A stretch of 64,000 bases of DNA, taken from contig DXGM01000012.1 in assembly GCA_019113915.1 (NCBI GenBank), positions 62,001 to 126,000 on the forward strand. The letters run 5' to 3'. Made by a program: the position numbers and the translations under genes. How positions within the stretch are numbered: the stretch's first letter is position 1; each line of letters begins with the position of its first letter. Under the pieces are notes generated by a model, which was not told where the DNA came from, searched no databases, and saw nothing but the letters and a program-made list of their open reading frames with translations. This DNA comes from Candidatus Gordonibacter avicola. Its GTDB lineage: Bacteria; Actinomycetota; Coriobacteriia; Coriobacteriales; Eggerthellaceae. Below, one piece after another: positions 42,645 through 51,658 of this stretch.

Positions 42645-43454
42645 CTAGGCGACGGCCTTCAAGAAGATGTCGCCCAACACCACGTCCCCCTCGGACGTGT
42701 CGGCGGTCAGTACCACTTCCTCAAAGCCAGCCACTTGTGCGCGCACGGTGTAGGCATTCTCATCCAATTCCTTGAAGCGGAACTCACCAAACTCGTCGGT
42801 GTCTACCTCGGCCACCGTGGTGCCCTCGGCGTCCACGAGGCTCACCTTCGTACCGATGATCACCTCGTTGGCACCGCGATCCACCAGCACGCCATACACC
42901 CAGCGCTTGGGGATGTTGCGGTAGTACACGTGCGGATGGTTTTCAGCCACGGCTGGCATGGGCACGGCATCGGCGGGCACGTCTGCCTCATCGACGTAGG
43001 TGAGGGCGCCCGTCGCGCACACATCGACGCAGCGGGGAACCGACCAACCGTCATCCAGCAAGTGTGCGCAGCCCGTGCACTTCTGGGGAAGTTCCAGCGC
43101 TTCGTTCCAGTACACGGCACCAGCGGGGCACGCCTCCACGATGGCCTTCTGACCCTTGGCCTTTACCGGGTCGATAATAATGAGGCCGTCGTCGCGGCGA
43201 TACACCGCACCGTCAGTTGCAGCGGCCATGCAGGCAGCGTTGTCGCAGTGGCCGCACATGACGGGCGTGTATTGTACCTTCACCTCGGGCACTTTGCCGC
43301 GCGTTTCCTGCTCCACCTTGCACCAGAACTGGCCGGTCAAAGGCTGCTCGGCGGCGATGGGGCTCCAGTCGTTGCCGCAATGCTCGTCCTTGCAGGCCAT
43401 CTGGCACCCGTAGCAGCCGTTGCACAGGCTTGCGTCGAACAGAATAGTCTTCAT
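42645..43454 (-). CDS. Molybdoenzyme ferredoxin subunit with C-terminal Cna-B-like domain
   Basis: 269 residues. Four Cys clusters: CNGCYGCQMAC, CGHCDNAAC, EACPAG and CTGCAHLL/CVDVC, as in DMSO-reductase-family electron-transfer subunits. The last 75 residues (IGTKVSLVDAEGTTVAEVDTDEFGEFRFKELDENAYTVRAQVAGFEEV) form a Cna-B/carboxypeptidase-regulatory fold. This layout is that of the pyrogallol transhydroxylase beta subunit of Pelobacter. Its start lies three bases after the alpha-subunit stop. Confidence 0.88.
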   Translation of the reverse strand: MKTILFDASLCNGCYGCQMACKDEHCGNDWSPIAAEQPLTGQFWCKVEQETRGKVPEVKVQYTPVMCGHCDNAACMAAATDGAVYRRDDGLIIIDPVKAKGQKAIVEACPAGAVYWNEALELPQKCTGCAHLLDDGWSVPRCVDVCATGALTYVDEADVPADAVPMPAVAENHPHVYYRNIPKRWVYGVLVDRGANEVIIGTKVSLVDAEGTTVAEVDTDEFGEFRFKELDENAYTVRAQVAGFEEVVLTADTSEGDVVLGDIFLKAVA

Positions 43455-43457
43455 CTT

Positions 43458-46070
43458 TTAAGCCTCCTGCAGATAGTCGTAGACGTTGGTGCCCGTCTCA
43501 ATGGTGTAATGCTCGGTCTCAAACGCCTCGGGGTACTGCTCCATCAGCGCGTTAATGTCGCACTTGCGCACGCCCACCAAGAAGCCGCCGGTCACTTCGC
43601 CTGCCGCATTCTTCGAAGAAGTGTTGCTGGGGCAGATGAGGTTGTTGGCGCCGCCGCGGTCGATGCCACCCACACCGCTGACGATGGGGTCGGTTTCCGC
43701 GCCGTGGTCCTGCAGCACCGCACCTGGCATGATGCGCTCGGTGACGTATGCGCCGCCCAGTACCGTGCCGCGCTCGTTAAAGAGTTCAACGATGTCGCCG
43801 CTCTTAATGCCCAGCTTCTCGGCATCGGTCGGGTGAATCCACACGGGCTCGTAGGCGTAGCCGTCTTCGCCCACCACCTTGCACGTCTCAATTTCACGCG
43901 TCCACGGGCAGTCGTCGAAGTTGGCGTGAATGCGCCAACGTGGGTGGTTTGACACCAGCAGGAAGGGGTAATCCTTGGCGCGTTCGCAGCTGATGCGCTC
44001 GTGATGCGTCTCGGATTCTTCTATCCACTTAGCCACGGGCTGGCGCTCTTGGTCGTCGGGGAAGAAGTTGGCCAGTCCGGTGGAGTAGAACTCAATCTTG
44101 CCCGTCGGCGTTTCCATGGGGTTGTTCTCGGGGTCTTCGTAGAACTCAATCATGCCGGCCGGTTCCTGGTCCCAGCCCTCGCGGGTGGGCAGCATCTGGT
44201 AGCCCTGCTTCTTGATAAGTTCCAGGTCCTGTTCCTCTTCGGGCAGGCCAGAGCCCTGATAGCCAACTTCCTGCCACTCCTCCACGGTCATTTCACCCGT
44301 GAGGTGCGCGGCGCAGTCTTCATACACACCGCCGTACTTCTCCAGCTTCTTGGCAACCTCAACAACCGCCTCGTAATCGGAGAGCGACTCGTGCTGACGG
44401 TCGCACGCATGCTGCTCCCAAATGATGGAGTTGAACTGGCCGGAGTACGTGTCAACACCGAAGTCGTCCAGTTCCAGCGTGGTGGACACCGGCAAAATGA
44501 GATCGGCGAACTGAGTGTCATTTTCCATCCAAGGGTGCTGCACCAAGAAGAACTCAAGGCTGGGGCTGAGCAGGGCGTCCTGGAATTCGTTGCCACCGTT
44601 CCAGCAGGTAGACCAGCACGGTGAGTCGGACCAGATCATCTTGATGCCATGGTCGCCGTCCTGCGGGAACTGGAACTTCTTGAACTGGTCGGTGCGATGG
44701 TGGCGACTTGTGGTGTGGCCGTACCACTCCACCTTCTCGCCTTCCTTCACCGTGATGCACTGCGGCACGAGCGTCTTGGGGATGAAGGACGCGGGCAACT
44801 CGCCCAGCACGGAGCCGTGGTAACATGCGCGCACCTCGGGCAGGAAGTGTCCCGGAGGCAGGGGATTGAAGGAGTCCATGCCAATGAGGGCCCACTCGAT
44901 GAATTTCACCTGGTTGCGGCCCGGCTTGCCCACGGCCTGCATGGCCAGCAGGTACACCTCAAGGCGGGCGGGCTCATGCGAATAGCAGGAGCGAATGTAG
45001 GAGCCGCCGTTGCAGTGGCCGATGGACACGTTGTGTGAGGCCCAGTAACGCGCAAGCGCCTTAATGCGGTACGCGGGCACGTGGCACTTCTCTTCGGCCC
45101 ATTCGGGTGTCTTCGGAATGCCGTCTTCGTTGCCCAGCACGTAGTACTCAAACCAGTCGAAGCCCTCCGTGTGGGTTTCCAGGTACTCTTTGTCGTAGGT
45201 GCCCTCGGTCATCCATACGTACGCAATGGCCAGCTGCATGGCGGCGTCGGTGTTCGGAAGTACCGGAATCCACCTATCGGAGTGCACGGCGTTCGCGTAG
45301 TTCACGTCGGGCGCAATGTGAATCTGCTCCACACCAATTTCGGTGAACCAGAAGCAGAGGCGGCTTGCCTGCTGCCCCGACCAGCCCCACGGCGTGGTTT
45401 CGGGGTCGCAGCCCCAGAACAGCACCGCGTCGGAGTTCTCGGAGATGTCCTTGAACAGGTTGTGTTGGTGGGTGTTTTGGCCGAGCGGCTCGTTGCCCCA
45501 GGCGTGCTTGGCGCCCCAGTACCAGCCTTCCCAGCTGTCGGGCTGGCGGGCCTGCATGGTGAGGCCGCCGGTCATATCCAGCAGGTTCGCCATGGTGCCG
45601 TGGGGCCCGTGGATGGAGCCCGTTTCGCCGTGGCCATCGCCCTGGCAGAAGATGGAGTTGCGTCCGTACGTCTCGTCGATGCGCACAATCTCGGAGGCGA
45701 TGATGTCGGTGGCTTCATCCCAGCTGATGCGCTCGTACTTGCTTTTGCCGCGGTTTTGCGGATTGCGCTCGCCCTTGGGATCCCAGTCCACGCGCTTTAG
45801 CGGGAAGGGGATGCGGTTCGGCGAATACGTGCGGGTCTTGTAGATAAAGGTGAACGGGGAGTTCAGGGTTTTCATACCCGGCTCGAACGAGTGGCCCTTT
45901 GCGTTGATGGTCCAGTAGTTCAAGTCCTCCTTGGTGTAGTGCTCGTCGTAGTGCACGGGGCGCATACGAACGATCTTGCCGTCTTTGGAATCGACCGCGG
46001 TGAGGTTTGCGCCGTTGCCGAAAGAACACAGCGACATGTTCTTATAGATCGTTTTGTCGGACGTCTTCAT
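43458..46070 (-). CDS. Molybdopterin oxidoreductase, pyrogallol transhydroxylase/catechol dehydroxylase-like
   Basis: 870 residues from ATG 46070 (GGAGGAG upstream), close to the 875 of the Pelobacter transhydroxylase alpha subunit. No Tat signal and no N-terminal Cys cluster, so cytoplasmic and lacking a cluster of its own. Bis-MGD fold motifs: RISWDEATDIIASEI, GDGHGETGSIHGPHG, VLFWGCDPETTPWG, LLVSNHPRWRIHANFDD and SGDIVELFNERG. The family rearranges or removes hydroxyl groups on pyrogallol- or catechol-type rings; the exact substrate is not determined. Divergent LysR gene, DASS transporters in the same operon. Confidence 0.85.
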   Translation of the reverse strand: MKTSDKTIYKNMSLCSFGNGANLTAVDSKDGKIVRMRPVHYDEHYTKEDLNYWTINAKGHSFEPGMKTLNSPFTFIYKTRTYSPNRIPFPLKRVDWDPKGERNPQNRGKSKYERISWDEATDIIASEIVRIDETYGRNSIFCQGDGHGETGSIHGPHGTMANLLDMTGGLTMQARQPDSWEGWYWGAKHAWGNEPLGQNTHQHNLFKDISENSDAVLFWGCDPETTPWGWSGQQASRLCFWFTEIGVEQIHIAPDVNYANAVHSDRWIPVLPNTDAAMQLAIAYVWMTEGTYDKEYLETHTEGFDWFEYYVLGNEDGIPKTPEWAEEKCHVPAYRIKALARYWASHNVSIGHCNGGSYIRSCYSHEPARLEVYLLAMQAVGKPGRNQVKFIEWALIGMDSFNPLPPGHFLPEVRACYHGSVLGELPASFIPKTLVPQCITVKEGEKVEWYGHTTSRHHRTDQFKKFQFPQDGDHGIKMIWSDSPCWSTCWNGGNEFQDALLSPSLEFFLVQHPWMENDTQFADLILPVSTTLELDDFGVDTYSGQFNSIIWEQHACDRQHESLSDYEAVVEVAKKLEKYGGVYEDCAAHLTGEMTVEEWQEVGYQGSGLPEEEQDLELIKKQGYQMLPTREGWDQEPAGMIEFYEDPENNPMETPTGKIEFYSTGLANFFPDDQERQPVAKWIEESETHHERISCERAKDYPFLLVSNHPRWRIHANFDDCPWTREIETCKVVGEDGYAYEPVWIHPTDAEKLGIKSGDIVELFNERGTVLGGAYVTERIMPGAVLQDHGAETDPIVSGVGGIDRGGANNLICPSNTSSKNAAGEVTGGFLVGVRKCDINALMEQYPEAFETEHYTIETGTNVYDYLQEA

Positions 46071-46244
46071 GCTCCTCCTACTTTCTTCGTCTTCTGCTCC
46101 GTCCCCGGCGGCGTGCGTGCGGAAAGCGCGTTTGGTGCCGGGGGAGCGATCGAGGGTGTGCGTCCGTGCGCGAGGATGAACACCCGATCCCCCCGCCAAG
46201 AAGTGTATGAAGCGCGCGCCGAAACGAAAACAAGCAGCCCGTTG

Positions 46245-46272
46245 AGCTAGCCCCCGATTCTGAGGGGCTGGC
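46245..46272. terminator. Hairpin in the divergent promoter region
   Basis: AGCTAGCCCC and GGGGCTGGCT pair (one mismatch). It lies between the operon and its regulator. Confidence 0.4.
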
Positions 46273-46285
46273 TTTGCTCCCGCGA

Positions 46286-46318
46286 TTCGTTGGGGCTTCG
46301 TCCACGTTTCGTTGGGGC
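46286..46318. promoter_or_regulatory. Direct repeats TTCGTTGGGGC, likely regulator sites
   Basis: TTCGTTGGGGC at 46286-46296 and 46308-46318, 22 bp apart (two helical turns), in the 400-base gap between the molybdoenzyme gene and the divergent LysR gene. The rest of the gap shows no gene. Confidence 0.55.
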
Positions 46319-46471
46319 GGCATGTTGTGGGTTCGAAGAGAAGCGAATGTGGCGCTTGAACAGGGGCGTTGCTCGGGTGCTTGAGACGAGTGTCCGAAGA
46401 TCGACCGCGCGGTGTCAAGGAAAGTGCTCTACAATGGAGGGGCTCACACCGAAGGGCAAGGGGGACGCGCA

Positions 46472-47437
46472 ATGAACATCGAGTATCTGCACTATTATCT
46501 GGATGTGGCGAAAACCAAATCCATCACCCGGGCGGCGAAGTTGAACTTCATCTCGCCTCAGGGCATGAGTCGCGCGATGAACGAGTTGGAGAAGGAGCTG
46601 GGTTGTAAGCTGCTCGTTCGCTACTCCAACAAGCTAGATCTTTCGCCTGTGGGGGAAGAGCTGGTTCCCCGAGCCGCAGCCATCATTGAGAATTATTCAG
46701 AGTTGCTGGAATTTGCCGCCTCGCAATCGCAGCCTCAACACAAGGACACGGGTTGCATTAACCTGGAGTGCCAGAATGTGGCGCTACTGGCCTTCCTCAC
46801 GCAGGATGCGAAGGACTATATTTTTGAGTCGCGCAAAATCCGTTTTCACGAATCGCAAAACCCGCAGATCCGCCAAGTGTTGCTGGCGGGCAGAGCGGGA
46901 GAGGGCGCACCAAGTTCGCCCACGATTGGCCTTATGTGTTTCTTCAATCAGGAGCGCAGCTCAGAGCAGGGTGGCATCGACGATTTGGAGGAAAAAGGCT
47001 ATCAGTATAGGCCTTACCTCAAAGCGTACGACAAGGTGATGGTGTGCTCGTCTTCGCCCCTGGCGGAGAAGGACGTGCTGAGCGACGAGGATATTATCTC
47101 CCGGCCACTGGTTACCACGAATACGCATCTCTACGGCTTTTTGTCCCGACGCTTCGGACGCGATGCCATTTCGCTGTCCAGTTCCGAATTCTCCTTGCGC
47201 AAGCGTTTGGTGGAACGCGATGCTGCCTTGTCGTTTTTGCCTGCGTTTGCTTCGCTCACTATGCCGGAAGAGCCGGGGTTTGTGCTGCGAAAGATGGAGC
47301 GGCCCTATGAAGTGGAGATTGGCTTTGTAGGCATGGAGGCCGATCTGAAGTCCGAGTGTTTTATGGGGCTCATGGACATTCTGGATGAGTTCTATCGTGC
47401 GCATTTGGAATCCGGGTTGTATGTGCTGTGCGACTAG
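46472..47437 (+). CDS. LysR-family transcriptional regulator
   Basis: 321 residues from ATG 46472 (AAGGGCAAGGGGG upstream). N-terminal LysR HTH: MNIEYLHYYLDVAKTKSITRAAKLNFISPQGMSRAMNELEKELGCKLLVR, followed by an effector domain that is only weakly like the LysR substrate-binding fold. Divergent from the molybdoenzyme operon, so probably its activator. Confidence 0.88.
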   Translation: MNIEYLHYYLDVAKTKSITRAAKLNFISPQGMSRAMNELEKELGCKLLVRYSNKLDLSPVGEELVPRAAAIIENYSELLEFAASQSQPQHKDTGCINLECQNVALLAFLTQDAKDYIFESRKIRFHESQNPQIRQVLLAGRAGEGAPSSPTIGLMCFFNQERSSEQGGIDDLEEKGYQYRPYLKAYDKVMVCSSSPLAEKDVLSDEDIISRPLVTTNTHLYGFLSRRFGRDAISLSSSEFSLRKRLVERDAALSFLPAFASLTMPEEPGFVLRKMERPYEVEIGFVGMEADLKSECFMGLMDILDEFYRAHLESGLYVLCD

Positions 47438-47472
47438 AGGAGGGAATCTGCTTGTTCTGAGTGGGATGCAAT

Positions 47473-47498
47473 GAGGGTCGCCTTATGAGGCGGCCCTC
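47473..47498. terminator. Hairpin between convergent genes
   Basis: GAGGGTCGCC pairs with GGCGGCCCTC (one G-T), six-base loop, between the LysR gene and the zinc-ribbon gene. No T-tract. Confidence 0.5.
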
Positions 47499-47515
47499 CT
47501 GCTGCGGTGTCGTTG

Positions 47516-47734
47516 TTACGCGACGGGAGCCTTGGGCGCGCTTGGGGCTTTGGGGGCTCCCGGAGCCTTGGGGGCGCCAGGCGCTTTGGGAGCACCGGGA
47601 GCCTTCGGGGTTCCGGGTGCGGCGCTCGCAGCAAAGCCGCATTCCTCGCACACCTCGGCCGATGCTGGGTTCTCGTGGCCACACATGGGGCAGGCGATGG
47701 TGCCGTTACTCACAGCTGCTGGTCTGAAGCACAT
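47516..47734 (-). CDS. Small zinc-ribbon protein with PKAP-type repeat tail
   Basis: 72 residues from ATG 47734, preceded by GGAGGAG. CPMCGHENPASAEVCEECGFAA is a zinc ribbon; the rest is a tandem GAPKAP repeat (five copies with one variant). The repeat region may vary in length between strains. Function unknown. Confidence 0.75.
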   Translation of the reverse strand: MCFRPAAVSNGTIACPMCGHENPASAEVCEECGFAASAAPGTPKAPGAPKAPGAPKAPGAPKAPSAPKAPVA

Positions 47735-47908
47735 GGTTTTCTCCTCCATTCGGTTTGCCTTACAACCAAAAGAATAGGGGAGCGCCGAAGACGGTAACAG
47801 CAGCCAGGTATTGAGGTTCTTCAACGAAAGCGAGGGTCACTGGTTTTGTTGAAGAACCCCCATCAAGACGCTGCGCTTCTGGGAGCGAGAGCGCTTCGGC
47901 AACCGGAC

Positions 47909-48868
47909 TCAGGCGACGCGCGCGGTGCGAACGAGCCAGTCGTTCGTCTTGGCGCGCAAAGCGGTTTCTTCAACCTTGCGCAGGCCGCCCTGTTCTTTCA
48001 AGGTGTGAAGCAATTCGTCGGGACGGCCTTCGGACATACTTGCGAGGAATTCCTTAAGCTCGGCAGTGGTGAGTTTCAGGTTCTCGTGGCGCGCGAGGGC
48101 GTCAAGCGCCAAGCCCTGACGCAGTTGTTCGCGGGCCTGGCTCATCAGGCGATGCTTCAGTTCATCGGCTTGTAAGCCACGCTCGCGCAGGTAGTCTTCT
48201 TCGGTCATTTCCTGTTCGGCGAGCGAAGCGCGGAAGTCTTGCGTGATCTCCGCATAGTGGGCGGCGAATACCGCGTCGGGCACCGGGTTGGTAAGGCGGC
48301 TTGCCAAGGCATCGGCGGCGATGAAGCGCTGGTAGGCGCGCGTACGCTCGTCGGCTTCTGCCTGCAAGTCTTCGCGGGCTCGTTGGCGCAGCTGCTCGGG
48401 TGTTCCCAACTCCGACAGATTGCGGACAGCGGCCACTTGCGCCAGGAAGGCATCCACTTCCTCTTCGGTCACTTCGTGAGTTTGATGGGGTACCTCAACG
48501 GGGTCGTAGGAGGTTAGCTCCATCTGGGGCTTGGGCACTATCGTCAGGTCGAACGCGAACGGCTGGCCCTCTTGTGCGTAGCCGTGGCAGCCGTAGTCTG
48601 GCGCTCCCACGGCATCAATGCCCGCTCGATCGAGCACGGCTGGCGTTGCTCGCACGGCTACGGTTTCGCTCGCCGCGCGGCCTACTTCGTCGAGGTTGCA
48701 CTCGCGTTCCACCAGCTGCTTTGAGGTCAGCCCCGGTTCAGGGTGCAGTCCTGCCTGCTGAGCTGTCATCAGGTAGAAACCCCGCAGGTAGTCAGTCACC
48801 TCGGCCGCTTCGAGTTCCACTGCAATGGTTTGGACGTCTCCTGTGCGCGCGCGAACGGTCACGTTCAT
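47909..48868 (-). CDS. Trigger-factor-like chaperone, short form
   Basis: 319 residues from ATG 48868 (AAAGGGGA upstream). The N-terminal part (MNVTVRARTGDVQTIAVELEAAEVTDYLRGFYLMTAQQAGL) and the C-terminal helical part (EVTEEEVDAFLAQVAAV, DFRASLAEQEMTEEDYLRERGLQADELKHRLMSQAREQLRQGLALDALARHENLKLTTAEL) match trigger factor. The PPIase domain of about 85 residues is missing (usual length about 430), as in some SurA/TF-like proteins. It may be a second, specialised chaperone; the complete tig gene is not in the window. Confidence 0.7.
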   Translation of the reverse strand: MNVTVRARTGDVQTIAVELEAAEVTDYLRGFYLMTAQQAGLHPEPGLTSKQLVERECNLDEVGRAASETVAVRATPAVLDRAGIDAVGAPDYGCHGYAQEGQPFAFDLTIVPKPQMELTSYDPVEVPHQTHEVTEEEVDAFLAQVAAVRNLSELGTPEQLRQRAREDLQAEADERTRAYQRFIAADALASRLTNPVPDAVFAAHYAEITQDFRASLAEQEMTEEDYLRERGLQADELKHRLMSQAREQLRQGLALDALARHENLKLTTAELKEFLASMSEGRPDELLHTLKEQGGLRKVEETALRAKTNDWLVRTARVA

Positions 48869-49060
48869 GCGAGTCCCCTTTCCGAAAACGGTGCGTCTAC
48901 TGTTTTGCACAGCATAGGCCCTCAGATGGAACCAAAGTGCGGCATGCCCTCCTGCATTTGCTGAAGCGGCTCCCGTTTTCGTTGTCCTGATCCGGACGCT
49001 TTTTCGCAGTGAGGCGCTTACTATCACAACCACGTGCAAACCGTTTTGAAGGAGGACAAC

Positions 49061-49321
49061 ATGCTTGGACCGCTCGGTGGGGACCGTCTGTGGAACCCGA
49101 AAGAACTTGACAAGTGCAAGGCTGCCGCGCAGGAACTTGTGGACGCGCAGGACAAAAGCGCCGATGAGGGTGGCATCATCTACGGCTACATGTACACCAT
49201 GAACAACAGCAATTACGGCTACAAAGGCGAGGATCTGGAGTTCAAAAGCACCGCCGACATCGCCGCCTTCGACGCCAACGGCCAAGTAAAAGAAACCTAC
49301 GTTGTCTACAAGCAGGCGTAA
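49061..49321 (+). CDS. Hypothetical protein
   Basis: 86 residues with a strong site (GAAGGAGGA) before the ATG. LWNPKELDKCKAAAQELVDAQDKSADEGGIIYGYMYTMNNSNYGYKGEDLEFKSTADIAAFD shows a helix followed by Tyr/Gly-rich strands; no family recognised. It stands alone and is followed by a strong terminator. Confidence 0.7.
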   Translation: MLGPLGGDRLWNPKELDKCKAAAQELVDAQDKSADEGGIIYGYMYTMNNSNYGYKGEDLEFKSTADIAAFDANGQVKETYVVYKQA

Positions 49322-49384
49322 ACACTTCTTTTGCTTACTCGGTTGTCTTTTCTTGCCGTGGCGGGAGTGAGCAAGAAATTGATG

Positions 49385-49434
49385 AAACGACCCCCTTTTG
49401 AGCGGTACTAATCCGCCTGAAAAGGGGGTCGTTT
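49385..49434 (+). terminator. Strong hairpin terminator
   Basis: AAACGACCCCCTTTT and AAAAGGGGGTCGTTT form a perfect 15-bp stem. The remaining bases before gatC (49435-49664) show no further gene. Confidence 0.8.
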
Positions 49435-49664
49435 GCGTTGCGCGCTCATGACAAGAATGTGTTTCGCGGTGTTACCTCATATTGATAACTTCTTCTCTCA
49501 CCGCTGTGGTTGTTAAGTCTGTGGCCAAAGCGGGTGATGACGCACTGAGAGGGAGATACCTTTGGTATCATGGGCGGCGTTATGTTTTCACCTGCTCCAC
49601 CTTCGGCTCCTGTTGCGCTCGCGGAGTCGTTGTGTGAAAACGAGAGAAGGGAAGAGCGAATCCT

Positions 49665-49976
49665 ATGACCCAACATGTTACTGAACACGATGTGCGTGAT
49701 ATTGCGGAATACACGCGCATTGGCCTCACGGACGAAGAGGTTGCGCAGATGACGGTTGACTTGAACGCCATCATCGACAGCCTGCGTCCTATCACCGAGT
49801 ACGACCTGGAGGGCGTTGAGCCCACGTTCCATCCCATCGGCGGCTTGTCGAACGTCATGCGCGATGACGTGGAAGAACCCGGCTTCACGCAGGACGTGGC
49901 GCTTGAGAATGCGCCGAAGCAGCAGGACGGTTGCTTCCTCATTCCGTCAATTTTGGGCGAAGGGGGCGACCGCTAA
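49665..49976 (+). CDS. gatC: Glutamyl/aspartyl-tRNA amidotransferase subunit C
   Basis: 103 residues; small helical subunit that joins GatA and GatB. VTEHDVRDIAEYTRIGLTDEEVAQMTVDLNAIIDSL and the ending RDDVEEPGFTQDVALENAPKQQDGCFLIPSIL are typical. First gene of gatCAB, which amidates Glu-tRNA(Gln) and Asp-tRNA(Asn). Its TAA overlaps the gatA ATG. Confidence 0.95.
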   Translation: MTQHVTEHDVRDIAEYTRIGLTDEEVAQMTVDLNAIIDSLRPITEYDLEGVEPTFHPIGGLSNVMRDDVEEPGFTQDVALENAPKQQDGCFLIPSILGEGGDR

Positions 49977-51658
49977 TGAGCGCACTTGATCATGCGTTTG
50001 CCTGCATGAGCGCGAGCGATATTCGTGCGGGCCTGGCCGCGAAGGAGTTCTCGGCGCGCGAAATTGCCGAGTCTTCGCTTGCTCGCGTGCGTGCGCTTGA
50101 CGGCGCCACTCACGCGTTTCTTGAGACCACCGAAGCGCTTGCGCTTGAACAGGCCGCGAAGCTAGACGCCGCCGTGGCGTCGGGTGAGGCGGATGGCCTC
50201 GGGGCGCTCGCCGGCGTGCCGGTGGCGTTCAAGGACAACATGAATCTGGCTGGCACGCACACTACGTGTTCGTCGGCCATGCTGGCGAACTACGTGTCGC
50301 CCTACACGGCCACGTGCGTCGCGCGCGCCATCGAGGCGGGCGGCATTCCGCTGGGCAAGCTGAACATGGACGAGTTCGCGTTCGGCTCTTCCACGGAAAC
50401 GAGCGCGTTTGGCCCCAGTAAGAACCCGTGGGACCTCGAGCGCGTGCCCGGCGGCTCGTCGGGCGGCAGCGCGGCGGCGGTGGGTGCGGGTTTGGCCACG
50501 ATGACGCTGGGCTCTGACACGGGCGGCTCCATTCGCCAGCCCGGCAGCTTCTGCGGCGCGGTGGCGGTGAAGCCCACGTATGGCGTGGTCAGCCGCTATG
50601 GCGTGGTGGCGTTCGGTAGCTCGCTTGACCAGGTGGGTCCCTTCACCCGCTCGGTTGCGGACGCGGCACTCGCCATGAATGCCATCGCGGGACGCGACCC
50701 GCTCGACTGCACGAGCCAGGACATTCGCACCGACTACACGGCAAACCTCGACGCGGGCGTGCGCGGCATGCGCATTGGTATTGTGCCCGCGTTCATGGAG
50801 GCGAAGGGCCTCACGGCGGAAGTTAAGGCGAAGGTGGAAGAAGCGGCCGAGCATTTGCGCGAACTGGGTGCTGAGCTGGTAGAAGTTGACCTGCCGAACG
50901 CACAGGCTGCCATGAGCGCCTACTACGTGCTGGGCCCATGCGAGGCGTTTTCTAACCTCGCGCGCTTCGACTCGGTGCGCTACGGCTACTGCGACCCCGG
51001 GCACAAGGACCTTGGCGGCCAGTACGAGGCCAGCCGCGCCAAGGGTTTTGGCGCTGAGGCGCGCCGCCGCATCATGCTGGGCAGCTATCTGCTGAGCGCC
51101 GGCGTGTACGACACCTATTACTATCCCGCGCAGCAGGTGCGCACGCTTATCACGCAGGACTACGCGCGCGCCTACGAGCAGGTGGATTGCATCCTCGCGC
51201 CGGTGGCACCGCGCACGTCGTTCAAGTTTGGCGAAGTGAGCGACCCCACCGACATGTACCTGTCCGACATGTTCACCATTTCCATCAACATTGCGGGCAA
51301 CGGTGGTATGAGCCTGCCGGTGGGTCTTGGTGCCGACACGAATCTTCCCGTGGGTGTGCAGCTTATCTCACCCCAGTTCAAGGACGAGAGCATGCTGCGC
51401 GTGGCCGCCGCGCTGGAAACGGTGTACGGTCCGGCTCCCGTCGCCCCGCTCTTCCGTGAGGGTGCGGACTTCAAGGCTCCCGCGACCATTCCCGATGCTG
51501 CTGACGCGGTGCCGGGCGTTGACCTGCCCGGACTTGCCACGGAAAGCGACGTTCCTGGCGGCGTTCACCAAGCGAGTTCCGCGACTGAGCGAGAACTATC
51601 CGAGCGACTGGGCGCTGCCGAGGTCGTTGCGGCGCAGGTAGAAGGGGAGGCCGAATAA
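49976..51658 (+). CDS. gatA: Glutamyl/aspartyl-tRNA amidotransferase subunit A
   Basis: 560 residues; the usual length is about 485-500. Amidase catalytic triad: Lys in PVAFKDN, Ser-Ser in GGSSGGSAAA and SDTGGSIRQPGSFCG. The normal fold ends near LETVYGPAP/LFREGADF. After it is an extra tail of about 55 residues whose last part (residues 527-548) is encoded by a palindromic element. AAGGGGG precedes the ATG. Start and stop both overlap the neighbouring genes. Confidence 0.95.
   Translation: MSALDHAFACMSASDIRAGLAAKEFSAREIAESSLARVRALDGATHAFLETTEALALEQAAKLDAAVASGEADGLGALAGVPVAFKDNMNLAGTHTTCSSAMLANYVSPYTATCVARAIEAGGIPLGKLNMDEFAFGSSTETSAFGPSKNPWDLERVPGGSSGGSAAAVGAGLATMTLGSDTGGSIRQPGSFCGAVAVKPTYGVVSRYGVVAFGSSLDQVGPFTRSVADAALAMNAIAGRDPLDCTSQDIRTDYTANLDAGVRGMRIGIVPAFMEAKGLTAEVKAKVEEAAEHLRELGAELVEVDLPNAQAAMSAYYVLGPCEAFSNLARFDSVRYGYCDPGHKDLGGQYEASRAKGFGAEARRRIMLGSYLLSAGVYDTYYYPAQQVRTLITQDYARAYEQVDCILAPVAPRTSFKFGEVSDPTDMYLSDMFTISINIAGNGGMSLPVGLGADTNLPVGVQLISPQFKDESMLRVAAALETVYGPAPVAPLFREGADFKAPATIPDAADAVPGVDLPGLATESDVPGGVHQASSATERELSERLGAAEVVAAQVEGEAE
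51557..51640 (+). repeat. Coding palindromic element, family B, copy in gatA
   Basis: Arms GGCGGCGTTCA (51557-51567) and TGGGCGCTGCC (51609-51619) pair at all 11 positions if G-U is allowed. Inside are CACCAAGCGAGTTCCGC (51566-51582) and GAGCGACTGG (51602-51611). It encodes HQASSATERELSERLG, matching the hisH insertion, and is followed by the related VAAQVEG. Confidence 0.7.

Noticed and set aside
47532..47640. CRISPR-like repeat from the periodic GAPKAP coding region
   Set aside because: The 18-base periodicity is a tandem amino-acid repeat within a gene, without spacers. No CRISPR array was seen in the window.
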